From Sepiola atlantica (lineage: Eukaryota; Mollusca; Cephalopoda; Sepiida; Sepiolidae): a stretch of 64,000 nucleotides of DNA. Position 1 is the first letter of the stretch. Every line of letters starts with the position of its first letter. Made by a program: the position numbers and the translations under genes. The stretch covers positions 83,093,214-83,157,213 of the forward strand of contig OY744517.1 of NCBI GenBank assembly GCA_963556195.1, given 5' to 3'. Shown here piece by piece: positions 33,270-44,442 of the stretch. Below the pieces are notes generated by a model that was given only the letters and a program-made list of their open reading frames with translations, ran no database searches and was not told where the DNA came from.

Positions 33270-33800
33270 AGGTTGTCTGTATGAGTATGTGTTTCGTCGC
33301 ATCACAGTTAAATGGTTGATCTAAGTGCTAAGTGCCAAACAAACTGCACATTTGGAATCAGCATCTTCGATAAGATATCCTTAGCGATCTCAGAAGTTCT
33401 TGAACCTTTTTTTAAAACTCATTATTCAAAATTAAATGCACATAAAAATGGCATTAGAAACAAATGTTCCGACATTTTTAGCGTTCCCTTCCCAGTTTAA
33501 TATTTTCTATTATTAGTCGATTGAACAACATTTTCACTACCAGTAAAACAATAAATAAATAAACATCTAAAAATAAGTCAAAATTTCTTTTTTTTTTAGT
33601 CAAAACATCGTAAATATTTAAATTCTTTTTTTAAAATTAAAACTGTAACTTTTCTTTATATTTCTTTCTTTATTTCAGACAATCAAACTATTTTACATCT
33701 TATGCAGGAGAAATAAAGCGTATCTTTAATTGTGTCTTTCAATGTCAAACTCATAAACAGATTAAGTAGGTTGACAAGACAAAACATTTCTGTTTGATCG

Positions 33801-33870
33801 GTGGCCGTGTGGATAAAATGTTCGCCTCTAGCTCCAATATTTTATGACATTTTTCAGGGTTCGAATCTCA
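33801..33870 (+). mobile_element. tRNA-derived SINE head
   Basis: A-box-like TGGCCGTGTGG (33802-33812) and B-box GGTTCGAATCT (33858-33868), about 55 bp apart, as in RNA polymerase III tRNA promoters. It lacks full cloverleaf pairing and CCA. The 3' part is not recognised and no hammerhead follows. Confidence 0.55.
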
Positions 33871-33931
33871 CACTAGACAATTGTTTTTTCTTCTCTTTTG
33901 CTATAGCGTTCCAGTTATTTCCTAGCCGATA

Positions 33932-34031
33932 TCGATCATCATCATAAACCTGAATAGCGATCATCATCATAAACCTGAATAGCGATCATCATCATAAACT
34001 TGAATATCGATCATCATCATAAACCTGAATA
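33932..34031 (+). repeat. 25-bp minisatellite
   Basis: Four copies of a 25-bp unit containing CGATCATCATCATAAACCTG. Confidence 0.9.
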
Positions 34032-34261
34032 ATACACTTGTTTATTTATTATAGTTTTTATTTTAATGACACACACTGTGTCTCCAAACTTAAATTTCAT
34101 AGATTTCTCCATTTCCCCACCCTTCTCTCTCTCTCTTTCTCTCTCTATTCATATATGTGTATATGTGTATAAATATGCATATGTCTACCATTGCTGAAAC
34201 TATATAATTATACATACATATCCATACTTTTTCATACATCTATGTCTATTTCTATCAATTT

Positions 34262-34286
34262 ACACACACACAAACACACACACACA

Positions 34287-34366
<80 letters not shown>
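34262..34366 (+). repeat. (CA)n(TA)n microsatellite
   Basis: CA units interrupted by single changes, then about 28 TA units. It borders the 635-bp direct repeat on its left. Confidence 0.95.
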
Positions 34367-34368
<2 letters not shown>

Positions 34369-34391
34369 AATACTTATTCAGCAGAATAGAG

Positions 34392-35026
34392 GGGGGAAAT
34401 TTTGTTACATATAAAAAGATAGTGGAATAATAAATAATAAATCACAATTTATTCTCAGAAATAGATATATTATACGAAATGCATTGGGAATTTCAAGTAA
34501 TTTTAAGTGAAAAAATAAGAAATAGCAACCTGGATGCTATCACTATTTAATTAAATTAGGTTAAATTAAATTAAATTAGTTTTTAATTAGATTAAATTAA
34601 ATAAAACAATGGGTGGCAGGAATGGGGAAAAATAATTAAGGAAAAAATAATTTAAAAAACATGCATGCCGACACGGACTTAATTTCTAAAAATAGAAACA
34701 ATTGGATTTTTATAAAAAGTACTTTGTACGGGATTTTAAATTAGTAATAACAAAGTCTCCTGTCATTTAACGAGTTAGAGTGATATTTTCCCGTAAAGTT
34801 GGCAAAAAATAACCCCGTCCATTAAAAAAGTTTTTTTTCAAAATAGAAAATAGATTTCTGATAACGATATTCCGTAGTAATATTTATTTATGGAATATAG
34901 AATAATATTCTCCACAGAGAGTTGCAAACAGACACAGCCGTTAAGGAAATATTTTAAATTATTTAAAATAATAACTAGATTTTTGTAGAAAACTTTTTTA
35001 TAATAACATTTTATTTTTGATATATG
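34392..35026 (+). repeat. 635-bp direct repeat, left copy
   Basis: Identical by inspection, without indels, to 41460-42094 (constant offset 7068). It begins GGGGGAAATTTTGTTACAT and ends TTTTGATATATG. The interior is AT-rich with TTAAAT-type low complexity. No coding region. Confidence 0.92.
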
Positions 35027-35049
35027 TCGCGGTCCAACAACACCGCGAC
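35026..35049 (+). other. Perfect 8-bp inverted repeat at the edge of the insert
   Basis: GTCGCGGT (35026-35033) and ACCGCGAC (35042-35049) form a GC-rich hairpin exactly where the left 635-bp repeat ends. It may mark an element terminus. Confidence 0.6.
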
Positions 35050-35498
35050 GTTTGTTTATTTTTGGAAAACACGCCATCTTGGAAAAACTGGCAGCAGCAG
35101 TAGTTCACTGTTTGTTTTGCCACGATCTGGACATCAGCAGCAGCAGCTATCTTCGTCTTAACCCTTTTCCATGGAAAAGTACCGCTGCTCCCTGTGATTT
35201 GACGTTGTAAACAGAAAATTGGAAAAACCCAATTTTTAATCGCCATCTTTGTAAACATGATTCAGCAAAAACAACGGCAAGCAAACAAATGCTTTATTTC
35301 TCCTGTAAGGAATACAAATGCATCTCCCGACTGTACCGAAAAACCCACTAATACACCTACGACACCGGTCGGCAATGTAGTACAACAAAAGACCTTTTCG
35401 GTATTTATTTACCGAAGTTAATCCCTTTTCACAAGACCAACGAAAGTGGCTTGGCACATGCTACATGAAATCTCACGTTTTCGACTGAAAAAGTCAGC
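35050..35498. other. Unassigned GC-richer flank of the 317-bp array
   Basis: Contains CAGCAG runs (about 35091, 35134) and no recognised gene. Its counterpart on the right of the array (40578-40740) is also CAG-rich. Confidence 0.4.
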
Positions 35499-38400
35499 GC
35501 AACCAGGGTTTTTAACCCACCTAATAGACTGGTATTGTCCTGGCCTTTGGGTCTGGATTTACGCCGGTCTATTGGGGGTTGACTGGTTCTGTGCAGTTCT
35601 AGGAGGTGCACCCTCCCAGGCTTCGCCTCCCCTCTTTGGGGAGGAGTAAGTTTATTGCTTACTGTCTGAGGCGCCCCTACCGGGGAATGCCGACGGGGCT
35701 GCCCAGGCTATTTTTAAATGGTCAGAATTGCTCACCCTCGAGCGCTGGCTTATCTAATCCCACTTTCCGACCTTGTGTCACATTTTACCTTGTGGGAGGT
35801 AGATAAATAATAGCTCAACCAGGGTTTTTAAACCCACCTAGTAAACTGGTATTGTCCTGGCCTTTGGGTCTGGATTTACGCCGGTCTATTGGGGGTTGTC
35901 TGGTTCTGTGCAGTTCTAGGAGGTGCACCCTCCCAGGCTTCGCCTCCCCTCTTTGGGGAGGAGTAAGTTTATTGCTTACTGTCTGAGGCGCCCCTACCGG
36001 GGAATGCCGACGGGGCTGCCCAGGCTATTTTTAAATGGTCAGAATTGCTCACCCTCGAGCGCTGGCTTATCTAATCCCACTTTCCGACCTTGTGTCACAT
36101 TTTACCTTGTGGGAGGTAGATAAATAATAGCTCAACCAGGGTTTTTAAACCCACCTAGTAAACTGGTATTGTCCTGGCCTTTGGGTCTGGATTTACGCCG
36201 GTCTATTGGGGGTTGTCTGGTTCTGTGCAGTTCTAGGAGGTGCACCCTCCCAGGCTTCGCCTCCCCTCTTTGGGGAGGAGTAAGTTTATTGCTTACTGTC
36301 TGAGGCGCCCCTACCGGGGAATGCCGACGGGGCTGCCCAGGCTATTTTTAAATGGTCAGAATTGCTCACCCTCGAGCGCTGGCTTATCTAATCCCACTTT
36401 CCGACCTTGTGTCACATTTTACCTTGTGGGAGGTAGATAAATAATAGCTCAACCAGGGTTTTTAAACCCACCTAATGATCTGGTATTGTCCTGACCTTTG
36501 GGTCTGGATTTACGCCGGTCCATTGGGGGTTGACTGGTTCTGTGCAGTTCTAGGAGGTGCACCCTCCCAGGCTTCGCCTCCCCTCTTTGGGGAGGAGTAA
36601 GTTTATTGCTTACTGTCTGAGGCGCCCCTACCGGGGAATGCCGACGGGGCTGCCCAGGCTATTTTTAAATGGTCAGAATTGCTCACCCTCGAGCGCTGGC
36701 TTATCTAATCCCACTTTCCGACCTTGTGTCACATTTTACCTTGTGGGAGGTAGATAAATAATAGCTCAACCAGGGTTTTTAAACCCACCTAGTAAACTGG
36801 TATTGTCCTGGCCTTTGGGTCTGGATTTACGCCGGTCTATTGGGGGTTGTCTGGTTCTGTGCAGTTCTAGGAGGTGCACCCTCCCAGGCTTCGCCTCCCC
36901 TCTTTGGGGAGGAGTAAGTTTATTGCTTACTGTCTGAGGCGCCCCTACCGGGGAATGCCGACGGGGCTGCCCAGGCTATTTTTAAATGGTCAGAATTGCT
37001 CACCCTCGAGCGCTGGCTTATCTAATCCCACTTTCCGACCTTGTGTCACATTTTACCTTGTGGGAGGTAGATAAATAATAGCTCAACCAGGGTTTTTAAA
37101 CCCACCTAGTAAACTGGTATTGTCCTGGCCTTTGGGTCTGGATTTACGCCGGTCTATTGGGGGTTGTCTGGTTCTGTGCAGTTCTAGGAGGTGCACCCTC
37201 CCAGGCTTCGCCTCCCCTCTTTGGGGAGGAGTAAGTTTATTGCTTACTGTCTGAGGCGCCCCTACCGGGGAATGCCGACGGGGCTGCCCAGGCTATTTTT
37301 AAATGGTCAGAATTGCTCACCCTCGAGCGCTGGCTTATCTAATCCCACTTTCCGACCTTGTGTCACATTTTACCTTGTGGGAGGTAGATAAATAATAGCT
37401 CAACCAGGGTTTTTAAACCCACCTAGTAAACTGGTATTGTCCTGGCCTTTGGGTCTGGATTTACGCCGGTCTATTGGGGGTTGTCTGGTTCTGTGCAGTT
37501 CTAGGAGGTGCACCCTCCCAGGCTTCGCCTCCCCTCTTTGGGGAGGAGTAAGTTTATTGCTTACTGTCTGAGGCGCCCCTACCGGGGAATGCCGACGGGG
37601 CTGCCCAGGCTATTTTTAAATGGTCAGAATTGCTCACCCTCGAGCGCTGGCTTATCTAATCCCACTTTCCGACCTTGTGTCACATTTTACCTTGTGGGAG
37701 GTAGATAAATAATAGCTCAACCAGGGTTTTTAAACCCACCTAGTAAACTGGTATTGTCCTGGCCTTTGGGTCTGGATTTACGCCGGTCTATTGGGGGTTG
37801 TCTGGTTCTGTGCAGTTCTAGGAGGTGCACCCTCCCAGGCTTCGCCTCCCCTCTTTGGGGAGGAGTAAGTTTATTGCTTACTGTCTGAGGCGCCCCTACC
37901 GGGGAATGCCGACGGGGCTGCCCAGGCTATTTTTAAATGGTCAGAATTGCTCACCCTCGAGCGCTGGCTTATCTAATCCCACTTTCCGACCTTGTGTCAC
38001 ATTTTACCTTGTGGGAGGTAGATAAATAATAGCTCAACCAGGGTTTTTAAACCCACCTAATGATCTGGTATTGTCCTGGCCTTTGGGTCTGGATTTACGC
38101 CGGTCTATTGGGGGTTGACTGGTTCTGTGCAGTTCTAGGAGGTGCACCCTCCCAGGCTTCGCCTCCCCTCTTTGGGGAGGAGTAAGTTTATTGCTTACTG
38201 TCTGAGGCGCCCCTACCGGGGAATGCCGACGGGGCTGCCCAGGCTATTTTTAAATGGTCAGAATTGCTCACCCTCGAGCGCTGGCTTATCTAATCCCACT
38301 TTCCGACCTTGTGTCACATTTTACCTTGTGGGAGGTAGATAAATAATAGCTCAACCGGGGTTTTTAAACCCACCTAATGATCTGGTATTGTCCTGGCCTT

Positions 38401-40577
38401 TGGGTCTGGATTTACGCCGGTCTATTGGGGGTTGACTGGTTCTGTGCAGTTCTAGGAGGTGCACCCTCCCAGGCTTCGCCTCCCCTCTTTGGGGAGGAGT
38501 AAGTTTATTGCTTACTGTCTGAGGCGCCCCTACCGGGGAATGCCGACGGGGCTGCCCAGGCTATTTTTAAATGGTCAGAATTGCTCACCCTCGAGCGCTG
38601 GCTTATCTGATCCCACTTTCCGACCTTGTGTCACATTTTGCCTTGTGGGAGGTAGATAAATAATAGCTCAACCGGGGTTTTTAAACCCACCTAATGATCT
38701 GGTATTGTCCTGGCCTTTGGGTCTGGATTTACGCCGGTCTATTGGGGGTTGACTGGTTCTGTGCAGTTCTAGGAGGTGCACCCTCCCAGGCTTCGCCTCC
38801 CCTCTTTGGGGAGGAGTAAGTTTATTGCTTACTGTCTGAGGCGCCCCTACCGGGGAATGCCGACGGGGCTGCCCAGGCTATTTTTAAATGGTCAGAATTG
38901 CTCACCCTCGAGCGCTGGCTTATCTGATCCCACTTTCCGACCTTGTGTCACATTTTGCCTTGTGGGAGGTAGATAAATAATAGCTCAACCGGGGTTTTTA
39001 AACCCACCTAATGATCTGGTATTGTCCTGGCCTTTGGGTCTGGATTTACGCCGGTCTATTGGGGGTTGACTGGTTCTGTGCAGTTCTAGGAGGTGCACCC
39101 TCCCAGGCTTCGCCTCCCCTCTTTGGGGAGGAGTAAGTTTATTGCTTACTGTCTGAGGCGCCCCTACCGGGGAATGCCGACGGGGCTGCCCAGGCTATTT
39201 TTAAATGGTCAGAATTGCTCACCCTCGAGCGCTGGCTTATCTGATCCCACTTTCCGACCTTGTGTCACATTTTGCCTTGTGGGAGGTAGATAAATAATAG
39301 CTCAACCGGGGTTTTTAAACCCACCTAATGATCTGGTATTGTCCTGACCTTTGGGTCTGGATTTACGCCGGTCCATTGGGGGTTGACTGGTTCTGTGCAG
39401 TTCTAGGAGGTGCACCCTCCCAGGCTTCGCCTCCCCTCTTTGGGGAGGAGTAAGTTTATTGCTTACTGTCTGAGGCGCCCCTACCGGGGAATGCCGACGG
39501 GGCTGCCCAGGCTATTTTTAAATGGTCAGAATTGCTCACCCTCGAGCGCTGGCTTATCTAATCCCACTTTCCGACCTTGTGTCACATTTTACCTTGTGGG
39601 AGGTAGATAAATAATAGCTCAACCGGGGTTTTTAAACCCACCTAATGATCTGGTATTGTCCTGGCCTTTGGGTCTGGATTTACGCCGGTCTATTGGGGGT
39701 TGACTGGTTCTGTGCAGTTCTAGGAGGTGCACCCTCCCAGGCTTCGCCTCCCCTCTTTGGGGAGGAGTAAGTTTATTGCTTACTGTCTGAGGCGCCCCTA
39801 CCGGGGAATGCCGACGGGGCTGCCCAGGCTATTTTTAAATGGTCAGAATTGCTCACCCTCGAGCGCTGGCTTATCTGATCCCACTTTCCGACCTTGTGTC
39901 ACATTTTGCCTTGTGGGAGGTAGATAAATAATAGCTCAACCGGGGTTTTTAAACCCACCTAATGATCTGGTATTGTCCTGACCTTTGGGTCTGGATTTAC
40001 GCCGGTCCATTGGGGGTTGACTGGTTCTGTGCAGTTCTAGGAGGTGCACCCTCCCAGGCTTCGCCTCCCCTCTTTGGGGAGGAGTAAGTTTATTGCTTAC
40101 TGTCTGAGGCGCCCCTACCGGGGAATGCCGACGGGGCTGCCCAGGCTATTTTTAAATGGTCAGAATTGCTCACCCTCGAGCGCTGGCTTATCTAATCCCA
40201 CTTTCCGACCTTGTGTCACATTTTACCTTGTGGGAGGTAGATAAATAATAGCTCAACCGGGGTTTTTAAACCCACCTAATGATCTGGTATTGTCCTGGCC
40301 TTTGGGTCTGGATTTACGCCGGTCTATTGGGGGTTGACTGGTTCTGTGCAGTTCTAGGAGGTGCACCCTCCCAGGCTTCGCCTCCCCTCTTTGGGGAGGA
40401 GTAAGTTTATTGCTTACTGTCTGAGGCGCCCCTACCGGGGAATGCCGACGGGGCTGCCCAGGCTATTTTTAAATGGTCAGAATTGCTCACCCTCGAGCGC
40501 TGGCTTATCTAATCCCACTTTCCGACCTTGTGTCACATTTTACCTTGTGGGAGGTAGATAAATAATAGCTCAACCGG
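35499..40577 (+). repeat. Tandem array of a 317-bp unit, 16 copies
   Basis: Sixteen head-to-tail copies of exactly 317 bp. Two main versions alternate in blocks: AGTAAACTGG with GGGTTGTCTGG, and AATGATCTGG with GGGTTGACTGG. Further variants are CAGGG (left copies) versus CGGGG (right copies), and CTAATCCC/TTTTACC versus CTGATCCC/TTTTGCC in four right-hand copies. The identical 66-residue frames are a by-product. Diverged single copies at 23462-23710 and 56040-56335 show the unit derives from a dispersed repeat. RNA polymerase III boxes were not convincing, so its class is open. Confidence 0.97.
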
Positions 40578-40739
40578 GGGGTCAGGAGACCCCCACGTCG
40601 GCAGTTCCGAACTCCTGCATCTGCAGTTCTGAGTTCCTGCTCTCCAGCAGTCCGAACGTCGACAGCAGCCGCAACTCCAGCAGCAGCAAAGATACAAACA
40701 GCCCTTTTCAGGGCTATGAATGCGTACTCTCTTTGCTGT
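40578..40739 (+). other. CAG-rich stretch with a histone-type stem-loop
   Basis: AGCCCTTTTCAGGGCT (40700-40715) has the six-base-pair stem and TTTC loop of the metazoan histone mRNA 3' element, with A-T replacing the outer G-C pair. The downstream sequence lacks an obvious histone downstream element and no histone gene is near. Confidence 0.3.
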
Positions 40740-41285
40740 CTGCATCTCCAGTTCCTGCTCCAGCTCTCTCCTGCACCTGCTCCTGCATCCGGAGTTTCTT
40801 GCACCAGCACTCTCCTGCTCCTGCAGTCCAGAGTTCCTGCGCCAGCACTCTCCTGCTCCAGCACCCTGCAGTCCAGAGTTCTTGCACTAGCACTCTCCTG
40901 CTCCAGCTCCCTGCAGTCCAGAGTTTCCTGCACCAGCACTCTCCTGCTCCAGCATCCTGCAGTCCCGAGTTCCTACTCCAGCACTCTCCTGCTCCAGCAT
41001 CCTGCAGTCCAGAGTTCTTGCACCAGCACTCTCCTGCTCCAGCTCCCTGCAGTCCAGAGTTTCCTGCACCAGCACTCTCCTACTCCAGCATCCCTGCAGT
41101 CCCGAGTTCCTACTCCAGCACTCTCCTGCTCCAGCATCCTGCAGTCCAGAGTTCTTGCACCAGCACTCTCTTGCTCCAGCTCCCTGCAGTCCAGAGTTTC
41201 CTGCACCAGCACTCTCCTACTCCAGCATCCCTGCAGTCCCGAGTTCCTGCTCCAGCACCCTGCAGTCCTGAGCTCCTGCACCACT
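40740..41285 (+). repeat. 45-bp minisatellite
   Basis: About twelve units of 45-46 bp containing CTGCAGTCCAGAGTTCCTGC and CCAGCACTCTCCTGCTCC. The long frames across it on both strands come from the period being a multiple of three. Confidence 0.93.
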
Positions 41286-41459
41286 CCTGATCCAGTGACA
41301 CCATCTCATTTCACTTGTTATTACCATATGGTAAATAAACATCCGTCTTTAAACTGTTCACCAGTTGTTTGTCATCTCTTCTTTGCCATTTTGCCGTTAC
41401 TTGCCCGTGTCCACCTTTTCTTAGTTGTTGGGGCCGATCGATCACACCGGTCGGTCGGT

Positions 41460-42094
41460 GGGGGAAATTTTGTTACATATAAAAAGATAGTGGAATAATA
41501 AATAATAAATCACAATTTATTCTCAGAAATAGATATATTATACGAAATGCATTGGGAATTTCAAGTAATTTTAAGTGAAAAAATAAGAAATAGCAACCTG
41601 GATGCTATCACTATTTAATTAAATTAGGTTAAATTAAATTAAATTAGTTTTTAATTAGATTAAATTAAATAAAACAATGGGTGGCAGGAATGGGGAAAAA
41701 TAATTAAGGAAAAAATAATTTAAAAAACATGCATGCCGACACGGACTTAATTTCTAAAAATAGAAACAATTGGATTTTTATAAAAAGTACTTTGTACGGG
41801 ATTTTAAATTAGTAATAACAAAGTCTCCTGTCATTTAACGAGTTAGAGTGATATTTTCCCGTAAAGTTGGCAAAAAATAACCCCGTCCATTAAAAAAGTT
41901 TTTTTTCAAAATAGAAAATAGATTTCTGATAACGATATTCCGTAGTAATATTTATTTATGGAATATAGAATAATATTCTCCACAGAGAGTTGCAAACAGA
42001 CACAGCCGTTAAGGAAATATTTTAAATTATTTAAAATAATAACTAGATTTTTGTAGAAAACTTTTTTATAATAACATTTTATTTTTGATATATG
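41460..42094 (+). repeat. 635-bp direct repeat, right copy
   Basis: Identical to 34392-35026. It follows CGGTCGGTCGGTG; beyond 42094 the sequence (AATAATTTTTT) differs from that after the left copy. Confidence 0.92.
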
Positions 42095-42855
42095 AATAAT
42101 TTTTTAAAAACAAATTCTGCGGGATAGGCTTTTTTCGCTTCGTTAAACAACAAAACGATAATAATTCGGCAGTTAATTAAATGAAGGATATTTTCCCAAA
42201 ATGTAAAATGACGTCCCAGACACTAGATAATTAATTTCTATAAAGAATAGGTTTAATAATAATTTTTTTTAGAAACAGTACTTTGAATAAATAGTTTCTA
42301 TCTACTAATTAAGGTTTTTTCTTAATATAGAGGAGTTTTCTGCGAGATTGACGTTCAACTCGTCGTGTGTTTGTTTCGAAGGGTAAGAAATCAGCCATTG
42401 AAATAAGGCTCTTCGAAGCCGGACGAACATTTATGTTGATTGTTTGTGAGAAGTTGGATTTAGAATTCCCATACTATAATTGGATTGGAATGGTAACTTG
42501 TGAGCGGTATCTTGAATGATTTAGTTCTTTTGTTTTTTTTGTGGGGGGGGGGATTTATTCATCATTGTGCCGGCCGACGTGAAAGTGTATTATCGCACAT
42601 TGTTCCGGTTTTTTGGTTTTTTGAATGTATTTGGGACCGATTATTTGCTTGTTGGCTTGGTGGAAGAAATAATGCACGAGCTACTTTTCTAAGACTTTTT
42701 CTAGGACTTTCTTTTTTTATCGTTGTTCTTCCTTGTTTTTTAATTTTAACTTTTATTTTTATTTTTTTTTCCTCTTCTCTTCTTAAGTGACCTCAACTAT
42801 TGCAACGCCACATTGTGTATTGTCGGCAGTTGAAACCAGTATTCCAGACATTTAA
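42095..42855. other. Unassigned AT-rich stretch
   Basis: No gene. A G run lies at about 42542-42552. The 96-residue frame at 42500-42790 is hydrophobic and T-rich without a recognised domain. Confidence 0.4.
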
Positions 42856-42912
42856 TTTCCCTGATGATCTGCCAAGCAAGTAACTGCTTGGTAGTGAAAC
42901 ACGTGTAGGAAA
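42856..42912 (+). ncRNA. Hammerhead ribozyme (type I), single copy
   Basis: Helix I is TTTCC (42856-42860) with GGAAA (42908-42912). The core is CTGATGA (42861-42867), matching the classical sequence. Stem II has ten pairs (CTGCCAAGCA/TGCTTGGTAG, one G-U) with loop AGTAAC and a U-U mismatch at its base. Then GAAA (42896-42899), short helix III CACGTG (42900-42905), and GTA with cleavage predicted after 42907. This has the most strongly paired stem II in the window. No tRNA-like head was seen upstream and only one copy is present. Confidence 0.72.
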
Positions 42913-43175
42913 AAACATTTAATTTGAATAAATAATATTTGTAAGAAAAAATATCTTTAATGGTGATCATTGGTGTCCTGAAAGGAATGCTTTGGTAAGC
43001 CTTCATAAAATCACATATAAATGCTCTGTACTCTGTAATCGAGTATCATCGAGCTTGTTTTTATTGGAACAACCCCGGTCTTCATTGAATGATCTATTTT
43101 ATAAGTGAAAAATCTAAATCTATATATATATATATATACTATAAATATGTTTTAAAATATTAAAGTGTTTTTTCA

Positions 43176-43222
43176 CCTACAGACGACGTTGTTCCGGGCT
43201 CTCTTACCCACATCAGTGTAGG
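43176..43222 (-). ncRNA. Hammerhead ribozyme relic
   Basis: Minus strand: helix I CCTACA/TGTAGG, six perfect pairs (43217-43222, 43176-43181). The core is CTGATGT with its last invariant A changed to T. Stem II GGG/CCC (43196-43209) is intact, the GAAA box reads GGAA, helix III has one mismatch, and the GTC cleavage triplet is kept. Two core mutations should abolish cleavage. The retained helices show common descent with 32788-32832. Confidence 0.6.
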
Positions 43223-43499
43223 AGTGGTGGTTACATGGGCTCGTATGCAGTTCGTAGATTCAGGCTAGAATCACGCAACAAACGCTCAGGACCACATGGC
43301 TGCGAGAAATCGACACAGACAGTAATTGAAATTAAGATAAACTTACTCAGGAGGCGGGGGAAGTGTCTTATCATCTACAGTGTTTAACATTCGAGCGGAA
43401 CTTGCTTATCGCAGAAATGACAACAAACTTTTCAATTTCAAATAGCGCTCTACTTGTAAGACTATTACATCTTTAAAATGACTTTTTAACTATAAATAT

Positions 43500-43989
43500 T
43501 GTTTAGATATTAAAGTGTTTTGTGTTTATATATATATAATTATTAATGACAATATATGTATGAGCATATACTATCAGTTCCTTTTACTTTGCAGTCTCCT
43601 TAAAAGATTCAGCTCGATGATTATCAATTAGTGATAACAGATCAAATATAAGTGTTCGGACGCAGAGTGCGATAGATCCAATTCGTTTAAATTGAGAGCT
43701 TAAACAATAAAAACACGAATATATTAAATCTAGACTTCGAATGAAAGCTGATTTTAATGGAAATCAAAAGAAACTATTTGGTATCATATTATGTAACACA
43801 TGATTTTAGGGTGTCGTCGAGTGTTGAAATACAACCCTTTTTGTAGGAACAGTTTTGTGATTTTGAAAATGGCGTTTGTCGCGTTTTACGTTCGAATCTC
43901 TTCGTATATGTATATTAATAGACACATTAATAAATAAAAGAATACACACAACCTAATATTAAATATAGGCATACAATTAAAGGTAACAG
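43500..43989. other. Unassigned AT-rich stretch
   Basis: No gene or transposon recognised. A short (TA)n tract lies at about 43530-43540. Confidence 0.4.
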
Positions 43990-44442
43990 GAACATGAATT
44001 GGAACAAATACATTGAAGACATTGCCAAGGCTGCCGCAAAGAAGGTTGGCTCCCTCTACCATGCTAGTAAACTCCTCACACTTGGCATTATCCTGTATCT
44101 CTACAAAGCCACCATCCGCCCATGCATGGAGTATTGTTGTCACATCTGGGCTGGCGCATTATTCATTCACTGTGGAGGTCCCCAGATGTCGGAGAGCCTT
44201 CTACTCAAATAGCTTCTTTCCTCGTACTGATGGCCTCTGGAACTCCCTTCCTGCCCCCTGTTTCCCCGACAGTACATACATGCAGAAGTTTAAAACTAAT
44301 GTAAACAGACATCTTGCTGCGCAGATCCCAGTCTAGGTTGACCGCCACCTATCTTCTCCCCTTTTCTTTTTTCTCAGTAGCCCCTTACGTCTACAGTGGC
44401 GGCCAGCCTTGTTTGGGGTGAACTATGTTAAAAAAAAAAAAG
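43990..44442 (+). pseudogene. Jockey/CR1-like LINE 3' end with poly-A
   Basis: A plus frame reads KKVGSLYHASKLLTLGIILY then LYKATIRPCMEYCCHIWAGA, the RT C-terminal region. A deletion then joins it to the frame with SFFPRTDGLWNSLPAPCFP and the terminal NRHLAAQIPV. The 3' UTR matches 28715-29290 and ends in an A run (44431-44441). It is 5'-truncated and internally deleted. Confidence 0.85.

Noticed and set aside
35606..40561. Sixteen identical 66-residue frames
   Set aside because: A by-product of the 317-bp tandem repeat. Each frame sits in the same place of a non-coding unit and diverged single copies do not preserve it.
40505..41498. Ser/Ala/Pro-rich frames of 144-260 residues on both strands
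   Set aside because: A 45-bp minisatellite keeps several frames open at once. Composition is that of the repeat and no start or splice context supports a gene.
42500..42790. 96-residue hydrophobic frame as a membrane protein
   Set aside because: A T-rich stretch in which any frame gives Phe/Leu/Ile. No conserved motif, splice or promoter support.
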